Positions 16,949-28,534 of a stretch of 64,000 nucleotides of DNA are shown one piece after another. The stretch is taken from NCBI GenBank assembly GCA_945888375.1, contig CAMCZZ010000002.1, positions 1 through 64,000 of the forward strand, written 5' to 3'. The stretch comes from Akkermansia muciniphila (GTDB lineage: Bacteria; Verrucomicrobiota; Verrucomicrobiia; Opitutales; Opitutaceae). Within the stretch, counting starts at the first letter, position 1; each line of letters starts with the position of its first letter. Under the pieces are notes generated by a model, which had not been told where the DNA came from, ran no database searches, and saw only the letters and a program-made list of their open reading frames with translations. Made by a program: the position numbers and the translations under genes.

Positions 16949-18745
16949 TCAGCGATACTCCTCGGCGGTGAGGGCGTTGATGATTTTGAAGTTCTCCACG
17001 TGGTAGCTTGGGTCGGCGCGGAAGGCCAGTTTCACGCCGTATTCGCGCTCCATGCGGACCAGCAGATTGGCGTCTTCGCTGCGCAGGCGCTCGAGGATGC
17101 CGGGGTGGACCATCACGCGCAGATTGTATTCCTTGCCGTCCTGCCGGGCGACGAGCCGACGGATGACGGCGCTGAGCTTGCGCTGCAACTCGACGGACAT
17201 GGTGGTGGCGCTCTTCACGATGCCACGGCCGCGGCAGTAGGGGCAGTCAACGTAGAGGTTGCTCGTGAGGCTCTCCTGCTGGCGTTGGCGGGTCATCTGC
17301 AGGATGCCGAGCTGCGAGATGGGCAGGATGTGGTTCTTGGCTTTGTCCTCGGCCATGGCCTCGCAGAGCTTCTCGTAGACGCCGTTGCGGTGGCGGCGCT
17401 CCTTCATGTCGATAAAGTCGATGATGATGAGGCCGCCGAGGTTGCGCAGGCGGATCTGCCGGGCGGCCTCGACGGCGGCCTCCAGATTCACGGAGTAGAT
17501 GACGTTCTTCTCGTCGCTCGACTTGTTCTTGTGCGAGCCGGTGTTCACATCGATGGCGATGAGTGCCTCGGTCTCGTCGATGATGATCTCGCCGCCGCTG
17601 GGCAGGGCGACCTTGCGCTGGTAGGTCTGCTCGATCTGGCGCTCAATGTTGAAGCGTTCGAAGATCGGGATGCTGTTCTGGTAGAGGGCGATCTTACCCT
17701 TGGAGCGCTGGCTGATCTGGGCGACGGAGGCCTGGCAGCGGACGTGGTCCTCGGGGTTGTCGATGAGCACGCGGTCCACCTCCTCGGTGAGGAAATCGCG
17801 CACGGTGCGCTCGACGATGTCGGGCTCCTGATAAAGAGGGAGCGGGGCGCGCTGGGTGTTGAGCTTGGCCTGGATGTCGGCCCAGGTCTTGAGCAAGATG
17901 TGGAGATCGCGGACGAAGTAGACGGAGCGTTTACCCTCGCCGGCGGTGCGCACGATCACGCCCATGCCTTCGGGGATAGTCAGGCCGTTGAGCATCTCGC
18001 GCAGGCGGGCGCGTTCCTTGGGGTCCTCGATTTTGCGGGAGATGCCGCAGGAGTCGGAGAACGGCGTCAGCACAAGATACCGGCCAGGCAGGGAGAGATT
18101 GGTGGTGGTGCGGGGGCCCTTGGTGCCGATGGGACCCTTGGTCACCTGAATGACGATCTCGGAGCCGGGCGGGTAGAGCTGGGGGATGTCCTTGACGGTG
18201 GGCTCCTGGCCGGGAGGCAGGGCGTTTTTCTTTTTGTTCACGCGCACGACCTCGACCGACGAATCGGTGGCGGCAGGCAACATGTCCCAGTAGTGCAGAA
18301 AGGCGTTCTTGGAGTAGCCGATGTCGACGAAGGCGGCCTTCAGGCCGGGGTCGAGGTTCTTGACCCGGCCCTTGAAGATGCCGCCGACCATGCGATCGGC
18401 GTCGTGGCGCTCGATCTCGAACTTCTCCAGCACGCCGTCGACGAGTAGGGCGACGCGTTTCTCCAGCGGCTCGCTGTTGATGATGAGTTCGCGGAAGGAG
18501 GTTTTTTCCTTCTTAAAAACGGCGAGGATTTTCTGGAGCAGTGGACGCTGTTTAGAGCGTTCCTGGGCGCCGGCCTTCAGCTCGGCGCGGTCCACCGGCT
18601 CGGCTTCGTCTTCCTCGGGGGGCTGGGCGAGTTCTTCGTCGAGACTCCGGGGGGCATGGGAAGATGAGGCGGGGGGCGCGTCGTCGCGGTCATCCTCGGG
18701 ATAGGGCTCGCGCTCGGGCGAATCGGGGGGGGTGCGGTCGTTCAT
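16949..18745 (-). CDS. rng: Ribonuclease E/G family endoribonuclease
   Basis: A 598-residue enzyme of RNA decay and rRNA maturation. An acidic N-terminal extension of about 80 residues precedes the catalytic core. The S1 RNA-binding region is seen in [31 protein letters not shown]. The DNase-I-like catalytic subdomain carries the metal-binding Asp residues in IAIDVNTG and IIIDFID. The zinc-link signature DCPYCRGRG is present. It lacks the long degradosome-scaffold tail of RNase E, so RNase G or a short RNase E is the better label. It lies downstream of rodA, a gene order seen in other bacteria. Confidence 0.92.
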   Translation of the reverse strand: MNDRTPPDSPEREPYPEDDRDDAPPASSSHAPRSLDEELAQPPEEDEAEPVDRAELKAGAQERSKQRPLLQKILAVFKKEKTSFRELIINSEPLEKRVALLVDGVLEKFEIERHDADRMVGGIFKGRVKNLDPGLKAAFVDIGYSKNAFLHYWDMLPAATDSSVEVVRVNKKKNALPPGQEPTVKDIPQLYPPGSEIVIQVTKGPIGTKGPRTTTNLSLPGRYLVLTPFSDSCGISRKIEDPKERARLREMLNGLTIPEGMGVIVRTAGEGKRSVYFVRDLHILLKTWADIQAKLNTQRAPLPLYQEPDIVERTVRDFLTEEVDRVLIDNPEDHVRCQASVAQISQRSKGKIALYQNSIPIFERFNIERQIEQTYQRKVALPSGGEIIIDETEALIAIDVNTGSHKNKSSDEKNVIYSVNLEAAVEAARQIRLRNLGGLIIIDFIDMKERRHRNGVYEKLCEAMAEDKAKNHILPISQLGILQMTRQRQQESLTSNLYVDCPYCRGRGIVKSATTMSVELQRKLSAVIRRLVARQDGKEYNLRVMVHPGILERLRSEDANLLVRMEREYGVKLAFRADPSYHVENFKIINALTAEEYR

Positions 18746-18850
18746 GGCGGGTGTGGTCCTGTGTTGCGGGTTGGACGGGGCACCCTGGTGCGCAAGCAGA
18801 GGCGCAGGAAATTCCAGTCGGGAGGTCGGAGGCGCGGGAAAGGTTCAGTT

Positions 18851-20077
18851 TCACGTGAAATCCTTTCTGAAGCGATAGACGCTCTGGACGAGTCCTTGCA
18901 GCAAACAACAACTGAGCACGAAGGAGCCACCGTAGCTGATGAAGGGAAGCGGTATGCCCGTGATGGGCACGAGGCCGATCGTCATCGCGATATTCACGAA
19001 CACATGCACGGCGAACAGGACCGTGACCCCGACGGCAAGCAGAGTGCCGAAGCGGTCGCGGGCGAGTCCGGCGATGCGGATGCCATTGAACAGGACGATG
19101 CCAAAAAGGCCTAGCACGGTGAGACTTCCCAAAAATCCCTTCTCCTCGGCGATGACGGAGAAGATAAAATCATTGTGCGCGACGGCACGCGGCAGGTAGC
19201 CCAGCTGGGCCTGCGTGCCCTCGGTCCAGCCCTTGCCGGTCAGCCCCCCGCTGCCGACCGAGATAAGCGACTGGCGCTGGTTCCAGCCTATGCCCATCGG
19301 ATCAATCTTCTCCGGGGCGATGAAGCTGACGATCCGGTTGCGCTGGTAATCCTTCAGCGGAACCCACGAGACTGCCTCGTAACGGCCGCGATCCTTTTGA
19401 AAGGACAACTTGTTCGCGTCCATGAAGTTCATGTAGCGCCCCATATCCCACGAAACCACGGCCACGAGGATCGTAAACGCGCCGAGCGCCCCCGCGAAAA
19501 AGCGGGTCGAGAGCCGGGAAACGTAAAGCATGGAAAAAACCATGGGGGGGAGAACAATCGCCGATTTCAGATCCGGCTGAAGCAAAATCAGCAACACGGG
19601 CCCGCCCGCCGCAAGGGCCAACTTCCCCAAGGTGCCCAAGGATTGGCGGATGGACCCTAAGCGCGCCCCGACTAGAAGCGAAGCGGTCGCGAACAAAACG
19701 CCCGCCTTGGCCGGTTCGCTCGGCTGCACCGCCAGTATCCCAAGGTCCAGCCAGCGCTGCGCCCCGAAGCGCTCCTGCCCCACCCCGGGCAGCAAGACCA
19801 AGATCAACAACAACAAGCACGCCAAATAGAACCAGTGCCAGACGCTCAGCCAGAAGCGGTAATCGACCAGTGAGACCACCAGGTAGACCGCCGCGCCCGC
19901 CGCCAGCCAGACGAGTTGGTTGATCCAGTTGGAAAGGGGAGTGGAAAACTGCGCCGAGTAGATGAAGGCCACCCCGATCGCGCTCAGCCCCGCAAGAGCC
20001 AGCGGCGTCCATGGATCCCAGCGCTCGCGCGTGCTGGTCTTGAAGACACTAAGGTAGGCGCTGGCGTCACTGAGCAT
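18851..20077 (-). CDS. rodA: Peptidoglycan glycosyltransferase RodA
   Basis: A 408-residue SEDS protein with about ten transmembrane helices, from the ATG at 20077 (MLSDASAYLSVF); the open frame extends further upstream without family similarity. Family signatures include GAQRWLDLGILAVQPSEPAK near the middle, where the Trp/Pro-Ser-Glu motif marks SEDS proteins, and GIPLPFISYGGSF near the C-terminus. It polymerises lipid II during side-wall elongation with a class B PBP. rng follows 105 bp downstream; no mre genes are in view. Confidence 0.94.
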   Translation of the reverse strand: MLSDASAYLSVFKTSTRERWDPWTPLALAGLSAIGVAFIYSAQFSTPLSNWINQLVWLAAGAAVYLVVSLVDYRFWLSVWHWFYLACLLLLILVLLPGVGQERFGAQRWLDLGILAVQPSEPAKAGVLFATASLLVGARLGSIRQSLGTLGKLALAAGGPVLLILLQPDLKSAIVLPPMVFSMLYVSRLSTRFFAGALGAFTILVAVVSWDMGRYMNFMDANKLSFQKDRGRYEAVSWVPLKDYQRNRIVSFIAPEKIDPMGIGWNQRQSLISVGSGGLTGKGWTEGTQAQLGYLPRAVAHNDFIFSVIAEEKGFLGSLTVLGLFGIVLFNGIRIAGLARDRFGTLLAVGVTVLFAVHVFVNIAMTIGLVPITGIPLPFISYGGSFVLSCCLLQGLVQSVYRFRKDFT

Positions 20078-20254
20078 GGGTGACGGGCAAACTCCACGCG
20101 GAGCGCCCCGGGCGCAAGAGCGGGTTGCAAGCCTCTGCCCCGGGCCGGCCAAAAACGCCCGCGCCGCCCCCATCTTGGCAACTTTCGCCGGCCGGCGCGG
20201 TCGGATTGGACACCGCGCCTCCCCCGCCCCACCCTCCTTTCCCGCTCCCTACCC

Positions 20255-20908
<654 letters not shown>

Positions 20909-20932
20909 GTAGATATCTAGCAATTACATACT

Positions 20933-20961
20933 ATCTCACGCGCCTGCCTTGCCCGTGAGAT
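20933..20961. terminator. Hairpin between convergent ppi and ygiQ genes
   Basis: ATCTCACG (20933-20940) is perfectly complementary to CGTGAGAT (20954-20961) across a 13-base loop. T/A tracts are weak on both sides. Its position between two convergent genes suggests a shared terminator. Confidence 0.5.
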
Positions 20962-20976
20962 TTATCAAGGGGGGCA

Positions 20977-23157
20977 TCAGGCCTTGCGGCCTTTCCCGGC
21001 GCCTTTGGGGAAAGGGAAAAATGGGCGGGAAGCGGGCTTGGCCTTGGGGCCACTTCCCGGAGCGCCGCCACAGGGCGGACGGGTGAATGCCGGCGGCTCT
21101 TGGCGCGAGTTTTTCGGCAGACCGGGCGAGCCTAGCGGGACTTTCATGCCACAGGGGGCCGTCGTCATGCCGGTTCCGGAGACCGGCGTGATATGTGGCG
21201 GCGGGGTGACGTCACGGGTGGCTTTGTTTTCGTCGAGCAGGCGGCGGGCGATCTCGGGGAGACCAAGCCGCTGCAGAGTGCCGCGCAGGGCTTTTTTCAT
21301 CTCGGGCTTATACCAGAAGAAGAAACTCCGCTGCTCCTGCTTCTCATCAGGCGTGCGGGCGACTTCCACCGGCTGGCCGTCGTAGGGATGCACCCCGGTG
21401 GCATAAATCTCGGTCGCGACCGTCATCGGCGTGGGCGTGAAATCCTGCACCTGCTCCAGGCGGAAGCCGAGGTCCTTGGTCTTGAGCGCGAGCTCGGCCA
21501 TGTCCTCGGGACGGGAGCCGGGGTGCGAGCTGATGAAATACGGGATGACGGGAGTGTCGGCTTTACCAGCCTTGGCCGAGGCGCGGTCGAACTTTTCCTT
21601 GAACTTGTAGAACAGGCTGAAGCTCGGCTTGCGCATGATGCGCAGCACGTGGTCGCTGGTGTGTTCGGGGGCGACCTTGATGCGACCGGGCACATGATGG
21701 GCGGCGAGTTCCTCGATGTATTTCTCGTGGCTGGCCTGGACCTCGGGGGTGACGCCCTTGTCGTGCAGGAAAAGGTCATAGCGGATGCCGCTGGCCACGT
21801 AGGCGTGGTTGACGCCCTCGGTCTCGCGCACGGATTTGTAGATGTCGAGCAACGCGGTGTGGTCGGTGTCGAGGTTGCGGCAGACCTCGGGCCAGATGCA
21901 GGAGGGGCGCACGCACTCGTCGCAGATCCACTGCTCCTTGCCCTTCATCTTATACATGTTGCCCGAGGGGCCACCGAGGTCGCTGATGGTGCCGCGGTAG
22001 TCCGGCATCTGCTTGATCGATTCGACCTCGCGCAAGATGGACTCCTTCGAGCGGGAGGCGACGAATTTGCCCTGATGGGCGGAGATCGTGCAGAAGCTGC
22101 ACCCGCCGAAGCACCCGCGATGCATGTTGATGGAGTGCTTGATCATCTCGTAGGCGGGGATGGGGCCGCGCTTGCGATATTTCGGATGGGGCAGCCGCGT
22201 GTAGGGCAGGTCGAAGGAGGCATCGATCTGCGGCTCGCTCATGGTCGGGAAGGGCGGGTTGACCACGAGCAGGCGGTCGCCGGTCGGCTGAAAAAGGCGA
22301 CGGGCCTTCACGCGGTTGGACTCGGTCTCGATGGCCTTGAAATTTTGGGCGTAGAGCTCGCGGTCGGCGGTGCACTCTTCGTGGGTGTGGAGCGTGTGGT
22401 CCTCCCAGTTGGCGTTTTTCGGCGCGGCCTTGCCCGGTGGCAGCAGCACGGCGGTTTGCGCTATGGTGGTGAGCGAAGAAAACGGCACGCCACGTTTCAG
22501 CAGACGCACCGTCTCCTTCAACGGGAGCTCGCCCATGCCGTAGATCAGCAAGTCAGCCCCGCTATCAGCCAGGATGGAGGGCTTGAGCGTCTCGGACCAG
22601 TAATCGTAGTGCGTCACCCGCCGCAGCGAGGCCTCAATGCCGCCGATCATAATCGGGGTCTCGGGGTAAAGCTGTTTCAGAATGCGTGAATAAACCGTGG
22701 TGGCATAGTCGGGCCGGAAACCGATTTCACCCCCGGGGGTATAGGCGTCCTCGCTGCGGGGTTTACGCGCGGCCGTGTAGCGGTTGACCATCGAGTCCAT
22801 GCACCCCGAGGTGACGCCGAAGAACAGGCGGGGCGCGCCGAGTTTCTTGAAATCGCGAAGGTCATCGCGCCAATTCGGCTGGGGCAGGATGGCGACCTTC
22901 AAACCCTCGGCCTCGAGCAGGCGGCCAATGACAGCGGTGCCGAAGGCAGGGTGGTCGACGTAGGCGTCGCCCGAGACGATGATCACATCGAGTTGGTCCC
23001 AACCGCGGGCTTTGACTTCGTCGGCGGTGGTGGGAAGCCAGCGGGACGGGTTCCAGACGGGTTCGCTGGAATAAACCTTGGTGGCGGGGGACGGAGCGGT
23101 TGGGTTCACGGAGAGGCTTGACCCAACGTGGAGTAAATCGGGCGGGGGGGAATGCAT
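20977..23157 (-). CDS. ygiQ: YgiQ-family radical SAM protein
   Basis: A 726-residue member of the UPF0313/YgiQ family. A B12-binding-like N-terminal half includes DVIIVSGDAYVDHPAFGTAVIGRLLE. The radical SAM cluster motif CxxxCxxC is present in HRGCFGGCSFCTISAHQGK. The C-terminal region has the family segment YFISSHPGSRPEDMAELALKTKDLGFRLEQVQDFTPTPMT and ends in a basic, low-complexity tail. Its reaction is not established in the family. It is divergent from gcvP, with 68 bp between starts. Confidence 0.9.
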   Translation of the reverse strand: MHSPPPDLLHVGSSLSVNPTAPSPATKVYSSEPVWNPSRWLPTTADEVKARGWDQLDVIIVSGDAYVDHPAFGTAVIGRLLEAEGLKVAILPQPNWRDDLRDFKKLGAPRLFFGVTSGCMDSMVNRYTAARKPRSEDAYTPGGEIGFRPDYATTVYSRILKQLYPETPIMIGGIEASLRRVTHYDYWSETLKPSILADSGADLLIYGMGELPLKETVRLLKRGVPFSSLTTIAQTAVLLPPGKAAPKNANWEDHTLHTHEECTADRELYAQNFKAIETESNRVKARRLFQPTGDRLLVVNPPFPTMSEPQIDASFDLPYTRLPHPKYRKRGPIPAYEMIKHSINMHRGCFGGCSFCTISAHQGKFVASRSKESILREVESIKQMPDYRGTISDLGGPSGNMYKMKGKEQWICDECVRPSCIWPEVCRNLDTDHTALLDIYKSVRETEGVNHAYVASGIRYDLFLHDKGVTPEVQASHEKYIEELAAHHVPGRIKVAPEHTSDHVLRIMRKPSFSLFYKFKEKFDRASAKAGKADTPVIPYFISSHPGSRPEDMAELALKTKDLGFRLEQVQDFTPTPMTVATEIYATGVHPYDGQPVEVARTPDEKQEQRSFFFWYKPEMKKALRGTLQRLGLPEIARRLLDENKATRDVTPPPHITPVSGTGMTTAPCGMKVPLGSPGLPKNSRQEPPAFTRPPCGGAPGSGPKAKPASRPFFPFPKGAGKGRKA

Positions 23158-23225
23158 AAATCACAGAGGTTTTCCCCACCCCGTTCTTGCGGACCGGAAC
23201 AACGCTCCCACGCTGCCACCCCATC

Positions 23226-26102
23226 ATGCCTGCCATCGCGTCTTTCGCCGCCCTCGCTCCCACCGATGTTTTCGCCCCACGTCACATCTCCCCCACCCTA
23301 GCCGAACGGGAACACATGCTGGCCGCGCTCGGTCGCCCCAGCCTGGCAGCACTGATCGACGCCACCGTGCCGACCGGCATCCGCCTCGAAAAACCGCTTG
23401 GCTTGCCGGCACCGCTCGGCGAATCGGCTGCGCTCAATGAATTAAGATCCATTGCCTCGCTCAATAAAGTATTCCGGAACTTCATCGGCCAAGGGTATTA
23501 CGAGACGCTCACTCCACCCGTCATCCAGCGCTGCATTTTGGAAAATCCCGCCTGGTATACCCCCTACACCCCCTACCAGGCCGAGATTTCCCAAGGGCGG
23601 CTGGAGGCTTTGCTGAATTTCCAAACTTTGGTCACCGATCTCACCGGACTGGATATTGCCAACGCCTCGCTGCTCGACGAAGGCACCGCGGCTGCGGAGG
23701 CGATGATGCTCTGCCACCGGGTTCGCCCCGCCTCGGGTGGTCTATTTTTTGTTTCGGAAAAATGCCACTCCCAGACCATCGATCTGGTCAAAACCCGAGC
23801 CGAACCTCTCGGCATCGAGGTGCGCGTGGGGGACCACGCTGCGGTGGACCCAGCCACGTTACCGGGGCTCTTTGGCCTGCTCGTGCAATATCCTGACACC
23901 AATGGTGATATCCACGATTTTGCATCGCTTTTCACCCGCGCCCACGAGGCCGGCGCTCTGTGCGTGGTGGCGACCGACCTGCTCGCGTTAAGCCTCCTGC
24001 GCCCCCCCGGCGAATTCGGTGCGGATGTCGCCATAGGTTCCGCGCAGCGCCTAGGCGTGCCCCTCGGCTTCGGCGGACCCCACGCGGCTTTCTTCGCGAC
24101 CCGTGATGCCCTCAAACGCCAGATGCCCGGACGTCTCGTCGGCGTTTCAAAAGACGCACAAGGAAACCCCGCTCTGCGCCTCTCCCTCGGCACCCGCGAG
24201 CAACACATCCGCCGGGACAAGGCCACCTCCAACATCTGCACCGCTCAAGTGCTCCTCGCCGTGATGGCGTCCATGTATGCGGTTTACCACGGAGCCGAAG
24301 GCCTTAAGGCTATCGCCACTCGTATCCATTTACTCACGACTACGCTCGCCGAAGCCCTGCGCCGGGCGGGTGCTACCGTCAATACCGGTCCGGTTTTTGA
24401 TACGCTCACGATCGGAAACGTCGCCGCCGCCCGCGTTCTCGCCGCCGCCGAAGCGCGCAAAATCAACCTCCGCAAGCTCGACGCCAACCAGGTTGGGCTT
24501 TCCCTAGATGAAGCAACCACCCTGGAAGAGCTGGAGGCCCTATTAGATTGCTTCAGCGAGTCGGTCGAGCTGGTTCCTCAAACCGCGCTTGGACTCGGGT
24601 GCTTTTTGAGAAGTTCCCCCTACCTCGCAGCCAGGGTTTTTCGAAGTCACCGGACTGAGCATGAGTTGCTCCGTTATATAAAACGTTTGGAGTCAAAGGA
24701 CCTCTCCCTTTGCCATTCAATGGTCTCCCTCGGCTCCTGCACCATGAAGCTCAACGCGGCGGCGGAAATGTTTCCGCTCTCCTGGCCGGAGTTTGCCCGG
24801 CTTCATCCTTTCGCCCCGGTCGAGCAAACCCGTGGATATCAACGTCTCACGCGCGACCTAGAAGCCTGGTTGGTGGAAATTACCGGGTTGGCGGCGGTTT
24901 CCCTTCAGCCCAATGCCGGCTCCCAAGGAGAATATGCCGGGTTGCTGGCCATCCGCGCCTACCACGCCGCCCGAGGCGAGGCACACCGGCAAATTTGCCT
25001 GATCCCAACCAGTGCCCATGGCACCAACCCCGCCAGCGCCGTAATGGGCGGTTTCAGTGTGGTTCCGGTAAACTGCGACGCCCAGGGCAACATCGATCCG
25101 GTTGATCTTCGCACCAAAGCCGAGCTGCACGCCACCCAACTAGCCGCGCTGATGATCACCTACCCCTCGACCCACGGTGTGTTCGAAAGTTCTATACGAG
25201 AAATTTGTAATCTTATCCATGACCTCGGGGGGCAAGTTTATATGGACGGCGCCAATATGAATGCCCAGGTAGGTCTTACCTCTCCCGGTCGCATCGGCGC
25301 TGACGTTTGCCATCTAAATTTACATAAAACATTCTGTATTCCGCACGGAGGCGGCGGTCCCGGTGTCGGACCAGTTTGTGTGGCCTCACACCTAGCGCTT
25401 TACTTACCGGGACATAGGGAACGGATACTCGTGCACCAGACGGCGGAGGGCGCCGCTCTAGCCGCTGGTCTCGGTGCCGTTTCAGCCGCACCCTATGGCA
25501 GTGCCTCTATCCTGGTGATCCCGTGGATGTATATTCGCATGATGGGTGCCGCGGCCTTGACCGAAGCCACCAGTATCGCCATCCTGAACGCTAATTACAT
25601 AGCCCACCGTTTAAAAAATTATTTTACGGTGCTTTACCGCGGAGCGGATGGATGCGTTGCCCACGAGTGTATCATTGATTTGCGCGGATGGAAAAAATAT
25701 GGCCTGGAAGTTGAGGACGTGGCCAAACGTCTGATGGATTATGGCTACCATGCGCCAACCATGAGCTGGCCGGTGGCAGGAACGCTTATGATAGAACCGA
25801 CGGAAAGTGAAGATTTGGCCCAATTGGACCAGTTTTGCGATGCGCTGATTGGCATACACGATGAAATGCAGGCTGTCGCCACCGGCCAATGGAGTTCAAC
25901 CGACAATCCCCTAGTAAACGCACCCCATACCGCAGCAATGGTCAGCGCCGATTCATGGCTCAAAAACTATAGTCGTGAAGAAGCGGCCTATCCGGCAGGC
26001 TGGACCCGCACTTTTAAATTTTGGCCATCCGTGGCTCGCGTTGATAATGTGTATGGAGATCGCAACCTTATCTGCAGTTGCCGGGGCATGGAGACTTACT
26101 AA
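23226..26102 (+). CDS. gcvP: Glycine dehydrogenase (decarboxylating), P protein
   Basis: A 958-residue single-chain P protein of the glycine cleavage system, combining the two homologous halves. The PLP-binding Lys lies in [18 protein letters not shown]. Other landmarks are [42 protein letters not shown] near the start, seen here as [16 protein letters not shown], and [18 protein letters not shown] in the second half. The ATG at 23226 gives a compact N-terminus; an in-frame ATG lies at 23187. gcvT and gcvH are not adjacent and no glycine riboswitch is visible upstream. GC content drops noticeably through its 3' third. Confidence 0.95.
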   Translation: MPAIASFAALAPTDVFAPRHISPTLAEREHMLAALGRPSLAALIDATVPTGIRLEKPLGLPAPLGESAALNELRSIASLNKVFRNFIGQGYYETLTPPVIQRCILENPAWYTPYTPYQAEISQGRLEALLNFQTLVTDLTGLDIANASLLDEGTAAAEAMMLCHRVRPASGGLFFVSEKCHSQTIDLVKTRAEPLGIEVRVGDHAAVDPATLPGLFGLLVQYPDTNGDIHDFASLFTRAHEAGALCVVATDLLALSLLRPPGEFGADVAIGSAQRLGVPLGFGGPHAAFFATRDALKRQMPGRLVGVSKDAQGNPALRLSLGTREQHIRRDKATSNICTAQVLLAVMASMYAVYHGAEGLKAIATRIHLLTTTLAEALRRAGATVNTGPVFDTLTIGNVAAARVLAAAEARKINLRKLDANQVGLSLDEATTLEELEALLDCFSESVELVPQTALGLGCFLRSSPYLAARVFRSHRTEHELLRYIKRLESKDLSLCHSMVSLGSCTMKLNAAAEMFPLSWPEFARLHPFAPVEQTRGYQRLTRDLEAWLVEITGLAAVSLQPNAGSQGEYAGLLAIRAYHAARGEAHRQICLIPTSAHGTNPASAVMGGFSVVPVNCDAQGNIDPVDLRTKAELHATQLAALMITYPSTHGVFESSIREICNLIHDLGGQVYMDGANMNAQVGLTSPGRIGADVCHLNLHKTFCIPHGGGGPGVGPVCVASHLALYLPGHRERILVHQTAEGAALAAGLGAVSAAPYGSASILVIPWMYIRMMGAAALTEATSIAILNANYIAHRLKNYFTVLYRGADGCVAHECIIDLRGWKKYGLEVEDVAKRLMDYGYHAPTMSWPVAGTLMIEPTESEDLAQLDQFCDALIGIHDEMQAVATGQWSSTDNPLVNAPHTAAMVSADSWLKNYSREEAAYPAGWTRTFKFWPSVARVDNVYGDRNLICSCRGMETY

Positions 26103-26160
26103 TTCTTAAACGGTATCGAGAACAGAAAAAGAGGAGCATGATTAGATTTAGGAATCTAAA

Positions 26161-27039
26161 TCAGTGATAGACTGCGGGCTTACCGAAATAATTCAAAGTA
26201 AGCATTTCTTTCCATATGCGATAGCGTCCCTCGTAACTGATACGGCCATGCTCGTCATGAAGATTGTGAGGTAATAGAAACCCCATTTCGGTATTGATAC
26301 GTTCTAATTCGGCTTGCTGAGTATTTAAGTCAACCACTGGTTCGGTGTCCCAAGCAACTGATTGCTTTCCGGATAAAGTCACACGTCGCTCATGATAATT
26401 TAGCAATTGAAGAAAACTGCGCGTGTTTGGTTTACGTTGAACTAGCCAATTTTCTGAATAGAAACCAGCAAAAGGCAAAAAGTGGTTGTCTGTGACCAAA
26501 CATGTTCCGTCTACAAGACGGGTAGTAAATTGAAAGCAAAGAGATAAATTGCCCCCAGGGTGAGGCAAGAAAGAAACCTGTAAGCGCAGGTGTGAATCTG
26601 CTTTCTGGTAAACGGAAACGCGAAGCTGAAAATGCGTGGAGACTTCCGAACGTAAGGCTTGCAAGTGATTAAACCCTTTTTCTCGCAAGGTGTCGCGTAA
26701 TTTAAGAAAGCGACCTTGCACTGGCCACTGATCACCAGAGGGATTTAATTTGAAACGTGGAAAAAGTGGCAAAGGGCTTACACTAATTGCACTTATCGTA
26801 AGCCAGCGATAAATTGAATCAATCAGAAACCAGCCGATAAAAAAAGCGGCGAAAAGCGTCTCAAAAGATTGCTGGAACCAGTCGAAATATAAAGAAATTT
26901 CTGTAAATCCAACCGCCAAGACAAACCAACGTAACCAGCGGTTTATTATAGATAATACCGGAGATGCATAGGTATGAATTAACTTAGTAATAACCAATGA
27001 TAAAATCATCATTGGTATCAAAATTAAACTGGGCTGCAC
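26161..27039 (-). CDS. Membrane protein of unknown function
   Basis: A 292-residue protein with three or four hydrophobic segments in the first 90 residues (SLILIPMMILSLVITKLI, then WLRWFVLAVGFTEISLYF, then LFAAFFIGWFLIDSIYRWL). A soluble domain of about 200 residues rich in aromatic and charged residues follows. No family or catalytic motif was recognised. It is codirectional with and just downstream of dnaN (56 bp), so co-transcription is possible. Base composition is AT-rich compared with most of the window, like its neighbours. Confidence 0.65.
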   Translation of the reverse strand: MQPSLILIPMMILSLVITKLIHTYASPVLSIINRWLRWFVLAVGFTEISLYFDWFQQSFETLFAAFFIGWFLIDSIYRWLTISAISVSPLPLFPRFKLNPSGDQWPVQGRFLKLRDTLREKGFNHLQALRSEVSTHFQLRVSVYQKADSHLRLQVSFLPHPGGNLSLCFQFTTRLVDGTCLVTDNHFLPFAGFYSENWLVQRKPNTRSFLQLLNYHERRVTLSGKQSVAWDTEPVVDLNTQQAELERINTEMGFLLPHNLHDEHGRISYEGRYRIWKEMLTLNYFGKPAVYH

Positions 27040-27095
27040 AGCAACAATCTCGCTAACAAAAACACCTATAATTTATGTTGGCTAACTATACAAAC

Positions 27096-28220
27096 CTAGC
27101 TAATTCGAACTGGCATTACAACACAAATGAAGTTTGCGTCCGTCTTTAAAACGCCTGGACTTACCTCGTCTTTTAATTCGAAATATACATCATCCTTCGT
27201 CAAGGCACGCAAAGGATCGATAATAAACTGCGGATTAAAAGCTACTTGCAAATCAGGACCACTATATGCAATAGCCATGGTCTCATTTGCTTCACCAAAA
27301 TCAGGACTGCTAGCGCTTATTTCTAAGTGGTTACTGCTTAACTTGAGTTTTACGGAATTGCTTTTATCCGAGCAAACCAATGCCGCACGGTGCACACACT
27401 CCACAAGAAGTTCCCGGTCAAGTTTAATTCGTTGATGGGTTTCCTTTGGTATAACCTGTTGATAATTCGGATAATTACCTTCAACTACTTTGCTATACAA
27501 ATAAATCGAATCAATTAAACCAGTTTCAGGATTATCTGCATGAATTTGGAAAGCGGCCCGACGTTCATTAAATGAAATTTTTAATTTCTCTCCTTTATCG
27601 AGCATTCGTAAAAGTTCTGATACAGTTTTAGCAGGTAAAATAATAGCACCGGCTTTATCTGTAGGAACTTCTATTTCTTTGTTTATTAAAGCAAGACGGC
27701 GGCCATCCGTTGCAACTAGAGAGAGTTTCCCATCTCTAAAATTGAAGTAAACACCATTTAAAATGTAACGAGTCTCATCAGTAGATTGAGCATACGAAAC
27801 GCTCTTAAGCATGCCGATTAGTTCAGCCTGGTCCAAAGTAAAAGTCTTATCATCTCCAAAATCTGGCAACGGAGGAAATTCATCTTTTCCTATGCCCATA
27901 ATTCGGAAAATTGAACCTCCAGATGTTAGCTTAACTTGATGATTTGGGGACGCATCAAAAGTAACGTCCAACTGGGGTAATTCTCGAACAATTCCAGCGA
28001 GCCGTTTAACCGGCAGGGTAACTGATCCAGTTTCCTTAACATCAGCTTTTATTTTAGCCCGAATTCCCAAATCTAAATTTGTCGTTGTTAGGGTAATAGC
28101 GTCTTTTTCTGCCTCAATCAGAACATTGCTTAGGATAGGCATAGTTGCTTTTGAACCTACGACGTTAAGCACCTGCGCGAGGCCGTTGCTGAAGTGATCT
28201 CGATTGATCTTGAATTTCAT
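27096..28220 (-). CDS. dnaN: DNA polymerase III beta subunit (sliding clamp)
   Basis: The 374-residue product has the length and three-domain repeat of bacterial beta clamps. Landmarks are [37 protein letters not shown] at the start, here read as separate N-terminal blocks, [31 protein letters not shown] in domain 2, and the C-terminal CVVMPVRIS tail that forms the protein-binding cleft. It tethers polymerase III to DNA. dnaA and recF are not adjacent. The gene is AT-rich and its upstream spacer is the most AT-rich part of the window. Confidence 0.96.
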   Translation of the reverse strand: MKFKINRDHFSNGLAQVLNVVGSKATMPILSNVLIEAEKDAITLTTTNLDLGIRAKIKADVKETGSVTLPVKRLAGIVRELPQLDVTFDASPNHQVKLTSGGSIFRIMGIGKDEFPPLPDFGDDKTFTLDQAELIGMLKSVSYAQSTDETRYILNGVYFNFRDGKLSLVATDGRRLALINKEIEVPTDKAGAIILPAKTVSELLRMLDKGEKLKISFNERRAAFQIHADNPETGLIDSIYLYSKVVEGNYPNYQQVIPKETHQRIKLDRELLVECVHRAALVCSDKSNSVKLKLSSNHLEISASSPDFGEANETMAIAYSGPDLQVAFNPQFIIDPLRALTKDDVYFELKDEVSPGVLKTDANFICVVMPVRIS

Positions 28221-28534
28221 GGGTAAGGCGAAAGGTAGTTAGAAAGCCCTATTGAGATGGTCGGTCAAGCAGAGTGCAAGGTTTTGCTTAAAATAAATGG
28301 CATTTTTCTAACCATACGTTCTTTGTTCACCTACCGGTATTAAAAAATGATCTAATTAAATAAATTAATCATCTTCTTAATGCCTGTGAGTATGTCCAAT
28401 AACCCTTCTTTTTACCTGCTGGATTGGGTCATTTTGACCTATCCCGCTAAGAATGTTTTTTGATTCATAAAACCTACGTTATTCCCAATATCTTAGTTGT
28501 TGGAAGTTATTCCCAAGCTTATTCCTAAGTTTGT
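28221..28534. other. AT-rich intergenic region, candidate replication origin
   Basis: No gene is visible in these 314 bp. Positions 28321-28560 contain 77 G/C of 240 (32%) by hand count, far below most of the window. TTATTCCCA occurs at 28479-28487 and 28507-28515, with a variant TTATTCCTA at 28519-28527; these differ from the DnaA box TTATCCACA at two or three positions. An imperfect AT-rich inverted repeat spans 28347-28372. The dnaN promoter must also lie here. Origin function is an inference from composition, repeats and neighbouring genes. Confidence 0.4.

Noticed and set aside
23158-23225. Glycine riboswitch before gcvP
   Set aside because: Only 68 bp separate gcvP from ygiQ and no riboswitch-like structure is visible; there is too little room for a tandem glycine aptamer.
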